A DNA stretch of 30,899 nucleotides from Alphaproteobacteria bacterium UBA7691 (GTDB lineage: Bacteria; Pseudomonadota; Alphaproteobacteria; Ferrovibrionales; Ferrovibrionaceae), in contig DLGP01000108.1 of NCBI GenBank assembly GCA_002482765.1, positions 8,243 through 39,141 of the forward strand, in the 5' to 3' direction. A program made the translations under genes and the position numbers. This document shows positions 1 through 6,683 of this stretch, piece after piece. The notes beneath the pieces were generated by a model. That model made no database searches. It was not told the origin of the DNA and was given only the letters and a program-made list of their open reading frames with translations. How positions within the stretch are numbered: the stretch's first letter is position 1; each line of letters begins with the position of its first letter.

Positions 1-1
1 C

Positions 2-1903
2 TGGAAGCTGCCGCCGGGCTGGCAGGCCAGCGCCATCAACTGGCCGGCACCACAGCGTTTCATCATCCAAGGCTTGGCCAATTACGGCTATGAAGGCGAG
101 TTTGTGCTGCCGGTTACGCTCACTGCACCGGCCGATGCGCGGCCGGGCGAAACTGTGCCGGTATTGGCACAGGCAAGCTGGCTGGTCTGTGAAAATATCT
201 GCGTGCCGGAAGAGGTTGAACTGAGCATGGTTCTGCCGGTGCAGGCCGCGCCAGGCAGCGTTGATCCGCGCTGGAGCAGATTATTCGAGACGGCAGCCCA
301 GGCGCAGCCGCGCCCCAGCCCCTGGGCCGCCAAGGTGGATGGCGATGCCGAGCGGCTGCGGTTGTTTGTTGCCGCCACCGGCCTGGAAGCCGGCCGTTTC
401 AGCGATGTGTTTTTCTATGCAGATGATGGCAATGCCGTGCAGCATGCAGCGCGGCAGCCGGCGCATTTCAGCCCCGATGGTCTGACACTGGATGTGCAGC
501 GCGGTATTGATCGCGGCAAGCCGGTGGCGGCGTTGTCGGGTGTGCTGGTGCTGAGCGAGAAACTGGACGATGGCATGATTGCGCGCCAGGCTTTTGCCAT
601 TGCCGCCGCGCCGGGCATGGTGCCGACTGTGGCCGGCGGCACGGCAATGGCGTTGCCTGCTGCCGTGGATATATCGGCCTGGGAAGCGGTTTTGCTGGCC
701 ATGCTGGGCGGCCTGATCCTGAATATCATGCCCTGCGTGTTTCCGATCCTGTTCATGAAGGCGCTGGCCTTTGCCCGGTTGGGTCAGGCCGAGCGCGGCG
801 CTGTGCGGCGCGAGGGGCTGGCCTATACTGCGGGTGTGCTGGCCACTTTCGCGGCCCTGGCTGCTGCCCTGCTGATATTGCGTGCCGGCGGCGCCGCCAT
901 CGGCTGGGGTTATCAATTACAAAGCCCGGCGGTGGTGCTGGCGCTGGCTTATCTGATGGCGCTGATCGGCTTCAATCTGGCCGGGCTGTTTGAAATCCGC
1001 CTCAGCGCCAATCTGGGGGGGGGCCTGGCCGGGCGCGGCGGTTCGGCTGGCGCCTTTTTCACCGGTGCGCTGGCGGTGCTGGTAGCCACGCCCTGCACGG
1101 CGCCGTTCATGGGCGCAGCGCTTGGCTTTGCGCTCACCGCATCGGCACCGCTGGCCTTGGCGGTGTTTTTGGCGCTGGGCTTCGGCATGGCCTTGCCCTT
1201 CCTGCTGTTCAGCTTGGCGCCGGGCCTGGCGCGGTTGCTGCCGCGCCCTGGCGCCTGGATGACCACTTTGCGGCAGGCGCTGGCCTTCCCGATGTTTGCC
1301 ACGGCGGCCTGGCTGATCTGGGTGCTGGCGCAGCAGGCCGGGCCGGATGCCATGCTGGCCGGCCTGTTCGGCATGCTGCTGCTCGGCTTTGGCGCCTGGG
1401 CCTTGGGCCATGCCGAGCGCCGGGTCTGGATCGGGCGCGGCATCGCCATGCTGGCGGTGATCGGTGCATTGCTTTTGCTGCGCGTGCCGCAGGAAGCCGG
1501 CGGGGCTCAGGCCGGAAGTGTTTCGGATAAGGCGATGCCCGGGCCGGGCCGCAGCGCCGTGCAATGGACGGCCTTCGATGCCGCCCGCATAGCCGAGGCG
1601 CGCGGCAAGGGCCAGCCGGTGCTGGTGAACATGACGGCGGCCTGGTGCGTCACCTGCCTGGTCAATGAAGGCGCGGCACTGTCTTCCGAAGCGGTGGCGG
1701 CGCGCTTGCGTGAACGCGGCGTGCTGGCGCTGAAAGGCGATTGGACAAGGCGCGACCCGGCGATCACGCGCTATCTCGGCAGTTATGGTCGCTCCGGCGT
1801 GCCGCTCTATGTCCTGTATCCAGCTGATCCGGCGGCGAAGCCGGTATTGCTGCCGCAATTGTTGACTGAAAGCATCGTTCTCGACGCACTGAACAAACTC
1901 TGA
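2..1903 (+). CDS. ScsB/DsbD-family thiol:disulfide reductase (5' end outside window)
   Basis: The frame is open from the left edge, so this is the last 633 residues of a longer protein. The TTG at 74 is internal, because the residues before it (WKLPPGWQASAINWP) are typical of the DsbD N-terminal domain. Visible in order: a periplasmic immunoglobulin-like domain with a C-x3-C pair near nt 186-203; a CcdA-like membrane domain of about eight helices whose redox cysteines lie in NIMPCVFP (nt ~720-745) and VATPCTAPF (nt ~1085-1110); and a C-terminal thioredoxin domain with WCVTC at nt ~1644. Such proteins pass electrons from cytoplasmic thioredoxin across the inner membrane to periplasmic thiol proteins. 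The peroxiredoxin-like gene 16 bp downstream favours the ScsB branch known from Caulobacter over classical DsbD. That branch choice is inference; the family is secure. Confidence 0.9.
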   Translation, partial: WKLPPGWQASAINWPAPQRFIIQGLANYGYEGEFVLPVTLTAPADARPGETVPVLAQASWLVCENICVPEEVELSMVLPVQAAPGSVDPRWSRLFETAAQAQPRPSPWAAKVDGDAERLRLFVAATGLEAGRFSDVFFYADDGNAVQHAARQPAHFSPDGLTLDVQRGIDRGKPVAALSGVLVLSEKLDDGMIARQAFAIAAAPGMVPTVAGGTAMALPAAVDISAWEAVLLAMLGGLILNIMPCVFPILFMKALAFARLGQAERGAVRREGLAYTAGVLATFAALAAALLILRAGGAAIGWGYQLQSPAVVLALAYLMALIGFNLAGLFEIRLSANLGGGLAGRGGSAGAFFTGALAVLVATPCTAPFMGAALGFALTASAPLALAVFLALGFGMALPFLLFSLAPGLARLLPRPGAWMTTLRQALAFPMFATAAWLIWVLAQQAGPDAMLAGLFGMLLLGFGAWALGHAERRVWIGRGIAMLAVIGALLLLRVPQEAGGAQAGSVSDKAMPGPGRSAVQWTAFDAARIAEARGKGQPVLVNMTAAWCVTCLVNEGAALSSEAVAARLRERGVLALKGDWTRRDPAITRYLGSYGRSGVPLYVLYPADPAAKPVLLPQLLTESIVLDALNKL

Positions 1904-1919
1904 CCAAGGAGGCATTCCT

Positions 1920-2546
1920 ATGTTGCGACGTACCCTGCTTATGGCTGGCGCCGCTTTGGCCGCTGGCCTGATTGCCCTGCATGGCGCTGAGGCCGAACCG
2001 CTGGCCAGCCCGGGCAAGCCGGCGCCGGATTTCCGCGCCATGGATGTGAATGGCAAGCCGGTCACGCTGTCGGATTTCCGTGGCAAGACCGTGGTGCTGG
2101 AATGGACCAACCACGAATGCCCGTTTGTGCAGAAGCATTACAATTCGGGCAACATGCAGGGCTTGCAGAAGCAGGCGGCAGGCGAGGGCATTGTGTGGCT
2201 GACGCTGCTCTCCTCGGCGCCAGGCACGCAGGGCCATGTTTCGGCCACCGAGGCCAAGCAGCTTAATGCTGAGCGCAACGCCGCGCCGGGCAATGTGCTG
2301 TTTGATGCGGATGGCAAGATCGGCCGCATGTATGGCGCCCAGACCACCCCACATATGTATGTGATCGACCCCAAAGGTGTGCTGACCTATATCGGCGCCA
2401 TCGACGACAAACCCTCGGCAAATCCGGCCGATGTGAAGGGCGCGCGGAATTATGTGCGCGAGGCATTGGCTGCCGTGAAGGCCGGCAAGCCGATGGACCC
2501 GGCATTGACCCGGGCCTATGGCTGCTCGATTAAATACAGCAGCTAA
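1920..2546 (+). CDS. Periplasmic peroxiredoxin-like (PRL) AhpC/TSA-family protein
   Basis: This is a 208-residue thioredoxin-fold protein. The ATG is preceded by a good AAGGAGG at 8 bp spacing. Residues 1-25 form a signal peptide ending near HGAEAEP, so it acts in the periplasm. The active region reads EWTNHECPFVQKHY, with the presumed peroxidatic Cys67. A second cysteine, Cys202 in YGCSIKY near the C-terminus, is a likely resolving residue. Proteins with the N-x2-CPFV-x-KHY signature beside ScsB were described as cell-envelope peroxiredoxins reduced by ScsB. Here the gene lies 16 bp after the ScsB-like gene and is almost certainly co-transcribed, which supports the same pairing. Activity toward peroxide is inferred from family, not visible in the sequence. 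Confidence 0.87.
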   Translation: MLRRTLLMAGAALAAGLIALHGAEAEPLASPGKPAPDFRAMDVNGKPVTLSDFRGKTVVLEWTNHECPFVQKHYNSGNMQGLQKQAAGEGIVWLTLLSSAPGTQGHVSATEAKQLNAERNAAPGNVLFDADGKIGRMYGAQTTPHMYVIDPKGVLTYIGAIDDKPSANPADVKGARNYVREALAAVKAGKPMDPALTRAYGCSIKYSS

Positions 2547-2577
2547 TATAGCCATTTTTCTGCCGTTTTTCGGCTTT

Positions 2578-2611
2578 ACACCTCGGAATCGCTAAAGTGA
2601 TTCCGAGGTGT
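2578..2611 (+). terminator. 15-bp hairpin: terminator whose 3' arm holds the next gene's ribosome site
   Basis: An inverted repeat runs from 2578-2592 to 2597-2611. It has 13 perfect Watson-Crick pairs, one G-U pair and one closing C-G pair, around a TAAA tetraloop, and is followed by TTTTG. It sits 31 bp after the peroxiredoxin-like gene and fits a Rho-independent terminator. The GAGGTG in its 3' arm is also the only Shine-Dalgarno-like sequence for the lipoprotein gene starting at 2616 or 2622. A transcript reading through would hide its own ribosome site. Confidence 0.75.
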
Positions 2612-2615
2612 TTTG

Positions 2616-3218
2616 ATGTTTATGCGTCTTCTGGCTTTTGCCCTGATCCTGCCAATGCTGGCGGCCTGTTCCTCCTTGAAGGAAACCGATACCGGCCGCA
2701 CCGCCACCGAGCAGATGCTGCATTCAACGGCCGCCGACCGCGCGGCGCAGCAACTGGCTTTGGCGATTCCGCCCGACACGGCGGTGTTTGTGGATGAGCG
2801 CTATGTCGAGGGGCAGGACAGCAAATATGCCGTGGCGGCAATCCGTGACCGCATCCTGCGCCGCGGTGCCCGGCTGGTGGAGGAACGCGGCCAGGCCGAG
2901 ATGGCGGTGGAGCTGCGCCTTGGCGCCCTGGCCATCGACGATAACAACACGCTGTTCGGCATGCCGGATTTTGGTGTGCCGATCCCGCTGGCGGGCAATG
3001 TGAACCTGCCGGAAATCCCGCTATTCAAGAAACGCACCCGGCAGGGTGTTATCAAGCTGGCGGCAACCACGCTGGATGTGAAAACCGGCAGCCTGGTGCA
3101 GGCTGGCGACCCGGTTTACGGCTTTGCCCAGAAAACCGATTGGGGCCTGCTGATCTTCTTTTCCTGGAGCGATAACGACCTGATGCCCGGCGAGCAGAAT
3201 CAATGGGTGGGCCGATGA
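2616..3218 (+). CDS. Outer-membrane-type lipoprotein of unknown function (DUF6655-like)
   Basis: This is a protein of about 200 residues starting with a lipoprotein signal peptide (MRLLAFALILPMLAAC). The lipobox LAAC places the lipidated cysteine at residue 16 if translation starts at ATG 2622, or 18 from ATG 2616. A TTG at 2613 is possible but less likely. The mature part begins SSLKETDTGRTATEQ, a pattern I associate with the DUF6655 lipoproteins; that assignment is from memory and tentative. The rest is a soluble alpha/beta domain without recognisable catalytic motifs. There is no Asp at position +2 of the mature protein, so sorting to the outer membrane would be expected. Its ribosome-binding sequence is buried in the hairpin just upstream. 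Confidence 0.72.
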   Translation: MFMRLLAFALILPMLAACSSLKETDTGRTATEQMLHSTAADRAAQQLALAIPPDTAVFVDERYVEGQDSKYAVAAIRDRILRRGARLVEERGQAEMAVELRLGALAIDDNNTLFGMPDFGVPIPLAGNVNLPEIPLFKKRTRQGVIKLAATTLDVKTGSLVQAGDPVYGFAQKTDWGLLIFFSWSDNDLMPGEQNQWVGR

Positions 3219-3229
3219 TGCAGCAGGGC

Positions 3230-3264
3230 TTGACCTTCCCATCTGGTAAGCCCCAGCTTTAAGT
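3230..3264 (+). promoter_or_regulatory. Possible MerR/CueR-like promoter ahead of the HMA gene
   Basis: TTGACCTTCC at 3230-3239 matches the -35 and left half-site of CueR-type copper promoters. The right half (GGTAAGC, 3245-3251) keeps only about four of seven expected positions, and no good -10 box sits at the diagnostic 19-bp spacing. The same bases can fold as GGGCTT/AAGCCC plus ACC/GGT, so this could be the hairpin of a terminator for the lipoprotein gene instead. Location just before a metallochaperone is the main support. Confidence 0.25.
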
Positions 3265-3292
3265 ATAGAGAGTATTCACGAGGAGTTTTGCC

Positions 3293-3487
3293 ATGCTTAC
3301 CCTGACCTTGCCCGGCATGACCTGCGGCGGCTGTGCCGCTGCCATCCGCCAGGCCCTGGCGCCTTTGCCCGGTATTGCGGCGGTGGAGATTGATCTGAAA
3401 GACAAGCGCGTGCAGGTGGCGGGCGAGGCCAAGCCCGAGGCGGTGCGTGCCGCCATCATTGAGGCCGGCTTCGAGATTGCCGCCTGA
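3293..3487 (+). CDS. copZ: Heavy-metal-associated (HMA) domain protein, CopZ-like copper chaperone
   Basis: This is a 64-residue stand-alone HMA domain, the normal size of CopZ/Atx1 chaperones. The metal site GMTCGGC sits at residues 8-14 with two cysteines for Cu(I). The rest matches the beta-alpha-beta-beta-alpha-beta pattern (helix around IRQALAPLPGI, strand VEIDLKDKRVQVAG, helix RAAIIEAGF). AGGAG lies 9-10 bp before the ATG. No CopA ATPase lies in the window. The nearby ScsB-like reductase, a family first described as suppressors of copper sensitivity, makes a metal and redox stress role for this block plausible. The metal specificity is inference. Confidence 0.85.
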   Translation: MLTLTLPGMTCGGCAAAIRQALAPLPGIAAVEIDLKDKRVQVAGEAKPEAVRAAIIEAGFEIAA

Positions 3488-3528
3488 TGCTGCTATGATG
3501 CCGCCATCGGAACCGTAGGGAGGGCACC

Positions 3529-3897
3529 ATGAATTTGATGGAAGCCACCATCTTCGCCATTCTGGTGAGCACGCCGCAGCCGCCATTCCAATGCAAGATG
3601 ACACCGGATGAGAAGATGGCGATTTGCAGCAACGATCTCACCATCAGCGAAGGTGAGGGCGGCAAGCTGACCTTTTCCAACAACGTGACGGTGGAAAAGA
3701 ACCGCAAGCGCGAACTGGTTTTCTCCAATGGCCTGAGCAGCCGTTTCGATAGTTTCGGCTGGCTGCGTTTTTCCAATGACTACGCTATGCGCCGGGTTGA
3801 AGGCGACGTGTTCCGGGTTTCACCGCCGGATCGTAAAAGCGACATGCATTGCCGCTACACGCAGCCCAAATTTGTCGTACGCTGCTCGCCGGTGTGA
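3529..3897 (+). CDS. Small hypothetical protein with four cysteines
   Basis: This is a 122-residue ORF with GGGAGG 6 bp before its ATG. I do not recognise the family. It starts with a short hydrophobic stretch (MEATIFAILVS) that could be a weak signal peptide. A beta-rich body follows with two similar LxFSN segments (KLTFSNNVT near residue 45 and LVFSNGLS near residue 64), and a third related segment, LRFSNDY, near residue 82. Four cysteines (FQCKM, AICSN, MHCRY, VRCSP) are evenly placed near both ends and could form two disulfides if exported. It follows the HMA gene by 41 bp on the same strand and may share its transcript. Confidence 0.6.
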   Translation: MNLMEATIFAILVSTPQPPFQCKMTPDEKMAICSNDLTISEGEGGKLTFSNNVTVEKNRKRELVFSNGLSSRFDSFGWLRFSNDYAMRRVEGDVFRVSPPDRKSDMHCRYTQPKFVVRCSPV

Positions 3898-3904
3898 GCC
3901 GCCG

Positions 3905-4177
3905 TCAGCGCGGGCCAAAATTGTCGAACCAGTTTTTAACGCCGGGGCGTTCCTGCATGCGGCCATACCAGGATTGCAATGCCTCACATTGTATCGGTAT
4001 GGGCAGATTCACGATTCTGGCAAAGATCAATCCGCCGATAACGGTGATATCCGCCATTGAAAAATTGTCGCCGGCGATGAAACGCCGCTGCTGCAACACC
4101 CTATCGAAATACTGCATGCCCCGGAGCGCCCTGTCGCGCTGATGCAGGCCCCATTCGGGATTTTGATAATGCTCCAC
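3905..4177 (-). pseudogene. Glutathione S-transferase remnant (C-terminal domain only)
   Basis: About 90 codons on the minus strand match the all-helical C-terminal domain of cytosolic GSTs. The conserved N-capping segment FSMADITVIGGLIF is present, followed by LQSWYGRMQERPGVKNWF. The glutathione-binding thioredoxin domain, normally 75-80 residues, is missing. Reading upstream, similarity to GST stops at about nt 4177, exactly where a TGACCAGCCCCC IS-like end begins on the plus strand, and an in-frame stop follows at 4217-4219. No start codon with a ribosome site is evident. The other half of the gene is not found at the far end of the inserted segment. Confidence 0.78.
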
Positions 4178-4265
4178 TGACCAGCCCCCATCAAGTGATC
4201 CTGTCGCAATGTTAGGTTAGGGGGGCATGCAATGGCAGCGTGGCCGGTGGAGCTGGTCGGGGTTG
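4178..4265 (+). repeat. Left copy of an IS3-like terminal repeat flanking the accessory module
   Basis: The copy begins TGACCAGCCCCCATCAAGTG and ends with a 37-bp stretch (4229-4265) that is identical, apart from one base, to 6620-6656. The intervening part is recognisably related but diverged with small indels. TGACC(N)GCCCCC is the kind of terminus carried by IS3-family elements; the IS family assignment is inference. It abuts the truncated GST precisely. No transposase gene is attached. Confidence 0.7.
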
Positions 4266-4311
4266 AGCTGCCGGCCAGGCTGACGTTTTTCGGATGAAGG
4301 CTTCCGGACCG

Positions 4312-5163
4312 CTATTTCACCCAGCCTAGCTTCCGTTCCTTGGCCAGAGTCGGCCATAGGGCATCCAAGACATCATCAATCTCTCCACTGAGGTGTTTCT
4401 CCAGGCGCTCGGCAATCTGTTCCTTGAGCTTGTCCTTTGCTTCATCCAAGGGTGCGGCGTCTATCTCCGTACAGCCTGCTGCAACGATGTTGTGGATATT
4501 ATTGCTGTCCAGACCAAACATTTCGCCCTGGAGACCATCCACCCGCCTCCATGATCCGTCATTGACATCGACGGTCAGGACAGCACCGGGCACGGATTCC
4601 AAGAGTGGGGACTTGGAAAGGTCGTCGGGCATTACCTGTCGTAGCGCGCTGTCTTCTCGCACGTCAATGACAATAACGCCAGCGCTGTGAAGGATACCCA
4701 CCACATACGCGCTGCAAATCTGCCCCTTGAAAATGGAGTTCTTTTGCTGCTTTAAAGCTCGCTCTAGAAACCGCATTGCGAGATTGTTCTTAATCTTACC
4801 ACTTTCCAGGACGCCTTGGATCGGATATGGCCTGCCGCTATCGGCGAAGGCATGGATGATACAGTCCCTGACGAAGTCCTTGGTCGGAATGCTGGGTGGA
4901 TTTATCGGTCGCAGCACCACTGCGTCAACTGCATCTTCGAGATGCTCCACAAAGTCTGTGTCATTGGTCAGGATTTCGCGGCTGCAAATGCAGTTACCGT
5001 CCGGACTAAGCGTTTCGCCGCGGGTGGTGGGCGAGAGCACGAGTACGGTGTGCGTGTATTTTGCTCCGTCCTCCCGAAGCTTGTTCCCAGTCGCGTTGAA
5101 TAGCGAGGTGAGGATGATGTCGCCCGGCATCAGCGCCGGAATGGAGATGACTATCGACGGCAT
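4312..5163 (-). CDS. YiiX-like permuted papain-fold (NlpC/P60-superfamily) hydrolase
   Basis: This is a 283-residue protein. Residues 10-20 (ALMPGDIILTS) match the opening motif of the YiiX/YebB/DUF830 group of circularly permuted NlpC/P60 enzymes. In these the histidine precedes the cysteine. His38 in KYTHTVLVL and Cys150 in GQICSAYVVGILHSAG occupy the expected places. There is no signal peptide, so it should act in the cytoplasm as a peptidase, amidase or acyl hydrolase; the substrate cannot be read. The C-terminal ~80 residues are charged and helical (DEAKDKLKEQIAERLEKHL) and may bind a partner. The ATG at 5163 is preceded by only a weak ribosome site. It lies 138 bp downstream of the HEPN-motif gene on the same strand, inside the repeat-bounded module. 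Confidence 0.72.
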   Translation of the reverse strand: MPSIVISIPALMPGDIILTSLFNATGNKLREDGAKYTHTVLVLSPTTRGETLSPDGNCICSREILTNDTDFVEHLEDAVDAVVLRPINPPSIPTKDFVRDCIIHAFADSGRPYPIQGVLESGKIKNNLAMRFLERALKQQKNSIFKGQICSAYVVGILHSAGVIVIDVREDSALRQVMPDDLSKSPLLESVPGAVLTVDVNDGSWRRVDGLQGEMFGLDSNNIHNIVAAGCTEIDAAPLDEAKDKLKEQIAERLEKHLSGEIDDVLDALWPTLAKERKLGWVK

Positions 5164-5301
5164 AAGTATCTGTTTCTCACGGTTGTGGTATCGGAGACGA
5201 CGACTGGCGTTGACCCCTTACAACGAATGTAGGTCTCGCAGGGCTCAGACCCAAATCGGCATGACAAAGTGTTGCAGGAAGTCCTTGCCGAGTAAGTGCT
5301 G

Positions 5302-6324
5302 TTACGCCGTCTCCCCAGCCTTCTCCGTTGGCTCACCGGTCCCTTCAGCGGCCCGCTGTGTCGCCGCAATGGCGGCCACCTGCTGGTCAAATAGCTCTAG
5401 GTTGAAGCGCACGGGGCGGAGCTGACCCTGAAAAAGGGCGAATACGGGGCCTGCCGCCGGATCAGGTGGCGGGATCGCGTTGCTGACCACCTCAGTCGGC
5501 GTACGGGCATTGAATGCGGTGGCGAACTCCTCGTCCGTCATCTCGGCGCCCTCGTAGTTCAGGCGGTCGTGGAACAGGATGGCGTCGGTATTGAACGAGA
5601 TGGCCATGTATGGGCCTAGCTGAGGGCACTGGGTCAGGATGAAGATTTTCACGAAAGGCCTATGCAGGCTCTCCGAGGACAGGAAGAAGAAGCCATTGGT
5701 GCCCGGTATCGTCAGCGCGGGCAGGGCGCCGTAGCCGAACTGCCTGCTGATGATATCCTGGATGAGGTGCAGGGCCTGCAGGGCGGTTTCCCGCAACGTG
5801 TCCAGCATGCCTGGGTTGAAGTGCACCGACCGGTTGCGGAGGGTGGCAAGCGCCCGGAAGTTCTCAGTCACTTCGGCTGACAGAAAGACCTGCCAGTCCT
5901 CCAAGATACCGATTGCCTTCGACCAATCGTCGACCGAGCTCTTGTTCCAGACCTTTTTGTAATGCTCGGAATGCTTGAACTGGTCACGCAGATCAATGAT
6001 GAGATGGTTCAGGATACGCTCGCCGAGCGCACAGGAAGCGAGAAGCGACGGATAATAGAGGCCGTAGTAGAAGGCGTAGCGGGCCTGCCGTGCGAACAGA
6101 TTGTGGTAGGAAATGATGGAGGGCTGAACGGCACCCGCGTCCTTGAAGTTCTTGAACTTCTGCTCGAAATCCAGCTCGCCCAGTTCGAATTTCAACCGGG
6201 CTATAGTGTTCTTCTGGTTTTCTTCATGCAGCTTGCGGACGTTTTCCTCCCAGTGCGGCTGGATCTCGATGAACGTGTTTGCCCGCGCATCGAAATCGAA
6301 CGGGTAGAATAGGTGCCGCTTCAT
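5302..6324 (-). CDS. Protein with HEPN-type R-N-x3-H ribonuclease motif
   Basis: This is a 340-residue protein starting at ATG 6324 (MKRHLFYPF), with GAGAGGA about 10 bp upstream. The frame stays open further upstream, but that part overlaps the SEC-C ORF in another frame and has coding-unlike composition. The central region (about 70-190) is strongly helical. It contains CALGERILNHLIIDLRD followed by LRNRSVHFN, where Arg163, Asn164 and His168 fit the R-(N/D/H)-x3-H active-site motif of HEPN RNases. HEPN proteins act as toxins or phage-defence nucleases, usually as dimers. The N-terminus (about 20-60) looks coiled-coil-like. The C-terminal third has no motif I recognise. The HEPN call rests on one motif in a helical context. 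Confidence 0.6.
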   Translation of the reverse strand: MKRHLFYPFDFDARANTFIEIQPHWEENVRKLHEENQKNTIARLKFELGELDFEQKFKNFKDAGAVQPSIISYHNLFARQARYAFYYGLYYPSLLASCALGERILNHLIIDLRDQFKHSEHYKKVWNKSSVDDWSKAIGILEDWQVFLSAEVTENFRALATLRNRSVHFNPGMLDTLRETALQALHLIQDIISRQFGYGALPALTIPGTNGFFFLSSESLHRPFVKIFILTQCPQLGPYMAISFNTDAILFHDRLNYEGAEMTDEEFATAFNARTPTEVVSNAIPPPDPAAGPVFALFQGQLRPVRFNLELFDQQVAAIAATQRAAEGTGEPTEKAGETA

Positions 6325-6365
6325 TGCCTGGCAATCCTCTCGGTGATGTCGCGGCTGTAGGCTAC

Positions 6366-6623
6366 TTACTGTATGTCCTCGGGCGGCGGCGCAGGCAGGG
6401 CAACCGCCAAGTGCGGCCGCAGGACGGCAGTCTCTGACAGGCAGCAGTCTTTGTAAATCTTGCCTGACTCGCACGGACACAGGTCGTCCATCGAGCAGTG
6501 GATGTAGAGCTTATGAGGATGTCTGGTTTTGGTCCAGGCTGCCTTCCAGGGGGCAAAGGGGATGACCGGCCCCCATTGAGTGGTCCGAATACAATATTCG
6601 TTTAATGCTGGGGTGTCAGGCAA
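6366..6623 (-). CDS. Small SEC-C zinc-motif ORF, possibly 5'-truncated
   Basis: This ORF contains DLCPCESGKIYKDCC, a clear SEC-C motif (C-x-C-x8-C-C), the zinc-binding element found at the end of SecA and in many small or multidomain proteins. The 85-codon frame has no good start. Its only early candidate is the TTG at 6623 inside the right-hand IS-like repeat, and an ATG at 6491 would leave just 41 residues (MDDLCPCESG...). The first ~20 codons are derived from the repeat, so the gene was either truncated by that element or restarted at 6491. It ends 41 bp before the HEPN-motif gene on the same strand and may be its partner or the detached N-terminus of the same ancestral protein. Confidence 0.5.
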   Translation of the reverse strand: MPDTPALNEYCIRTTQWGPVIPFAPWKAAWTKTRHPHKLYIHCSMDDLCPCESGKIYKDCCLSETAVLRPHLAVALPAPPPEDIQ

Positions 6624-6656
6624 TGGCAGCGTGGCCGGCGGAGCTGGTCGGGGTTG
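6563..6656 (+). repeat. Right copy of the IS3-like terminal repeat
   Basis: The copy starts TGACCGGCCCCCATTGAGTG and shares with 4178-4265 the terminus, a CAAT-rich middle and a 37-bp end (6620-6656, one mismatch at 6639). It has the same orientation as the left copy, so the two are direct repeats about 2.39 kb apart. It lies 27 bp from the end of flgE. After the shared 37 bp the two copies diverge at the same point, consistent with two independent remnants or a duplicated border. Confidence 0.7.
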
Positions 6657-6683
6657 CGCAGCGGGGCTGCTGCCGATTTAGCC

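Noticed and set aside
281..2110. Long minus-strand ORFs opposite the ScsB-like gene
   Set aside because: They are GC-driven shadows with His/Gln/Arg-rich sequence and no motifs; the plus strand carries the real gene.
5302..6480. 392-residue version of the HEPN-motif protein
   Set aside because: The first 52 codons overlap the SEC-C ORF in another frame and look like out-of-frame reading of it (Arg/Cys-rich); ATG 6324 has the ribosome site.
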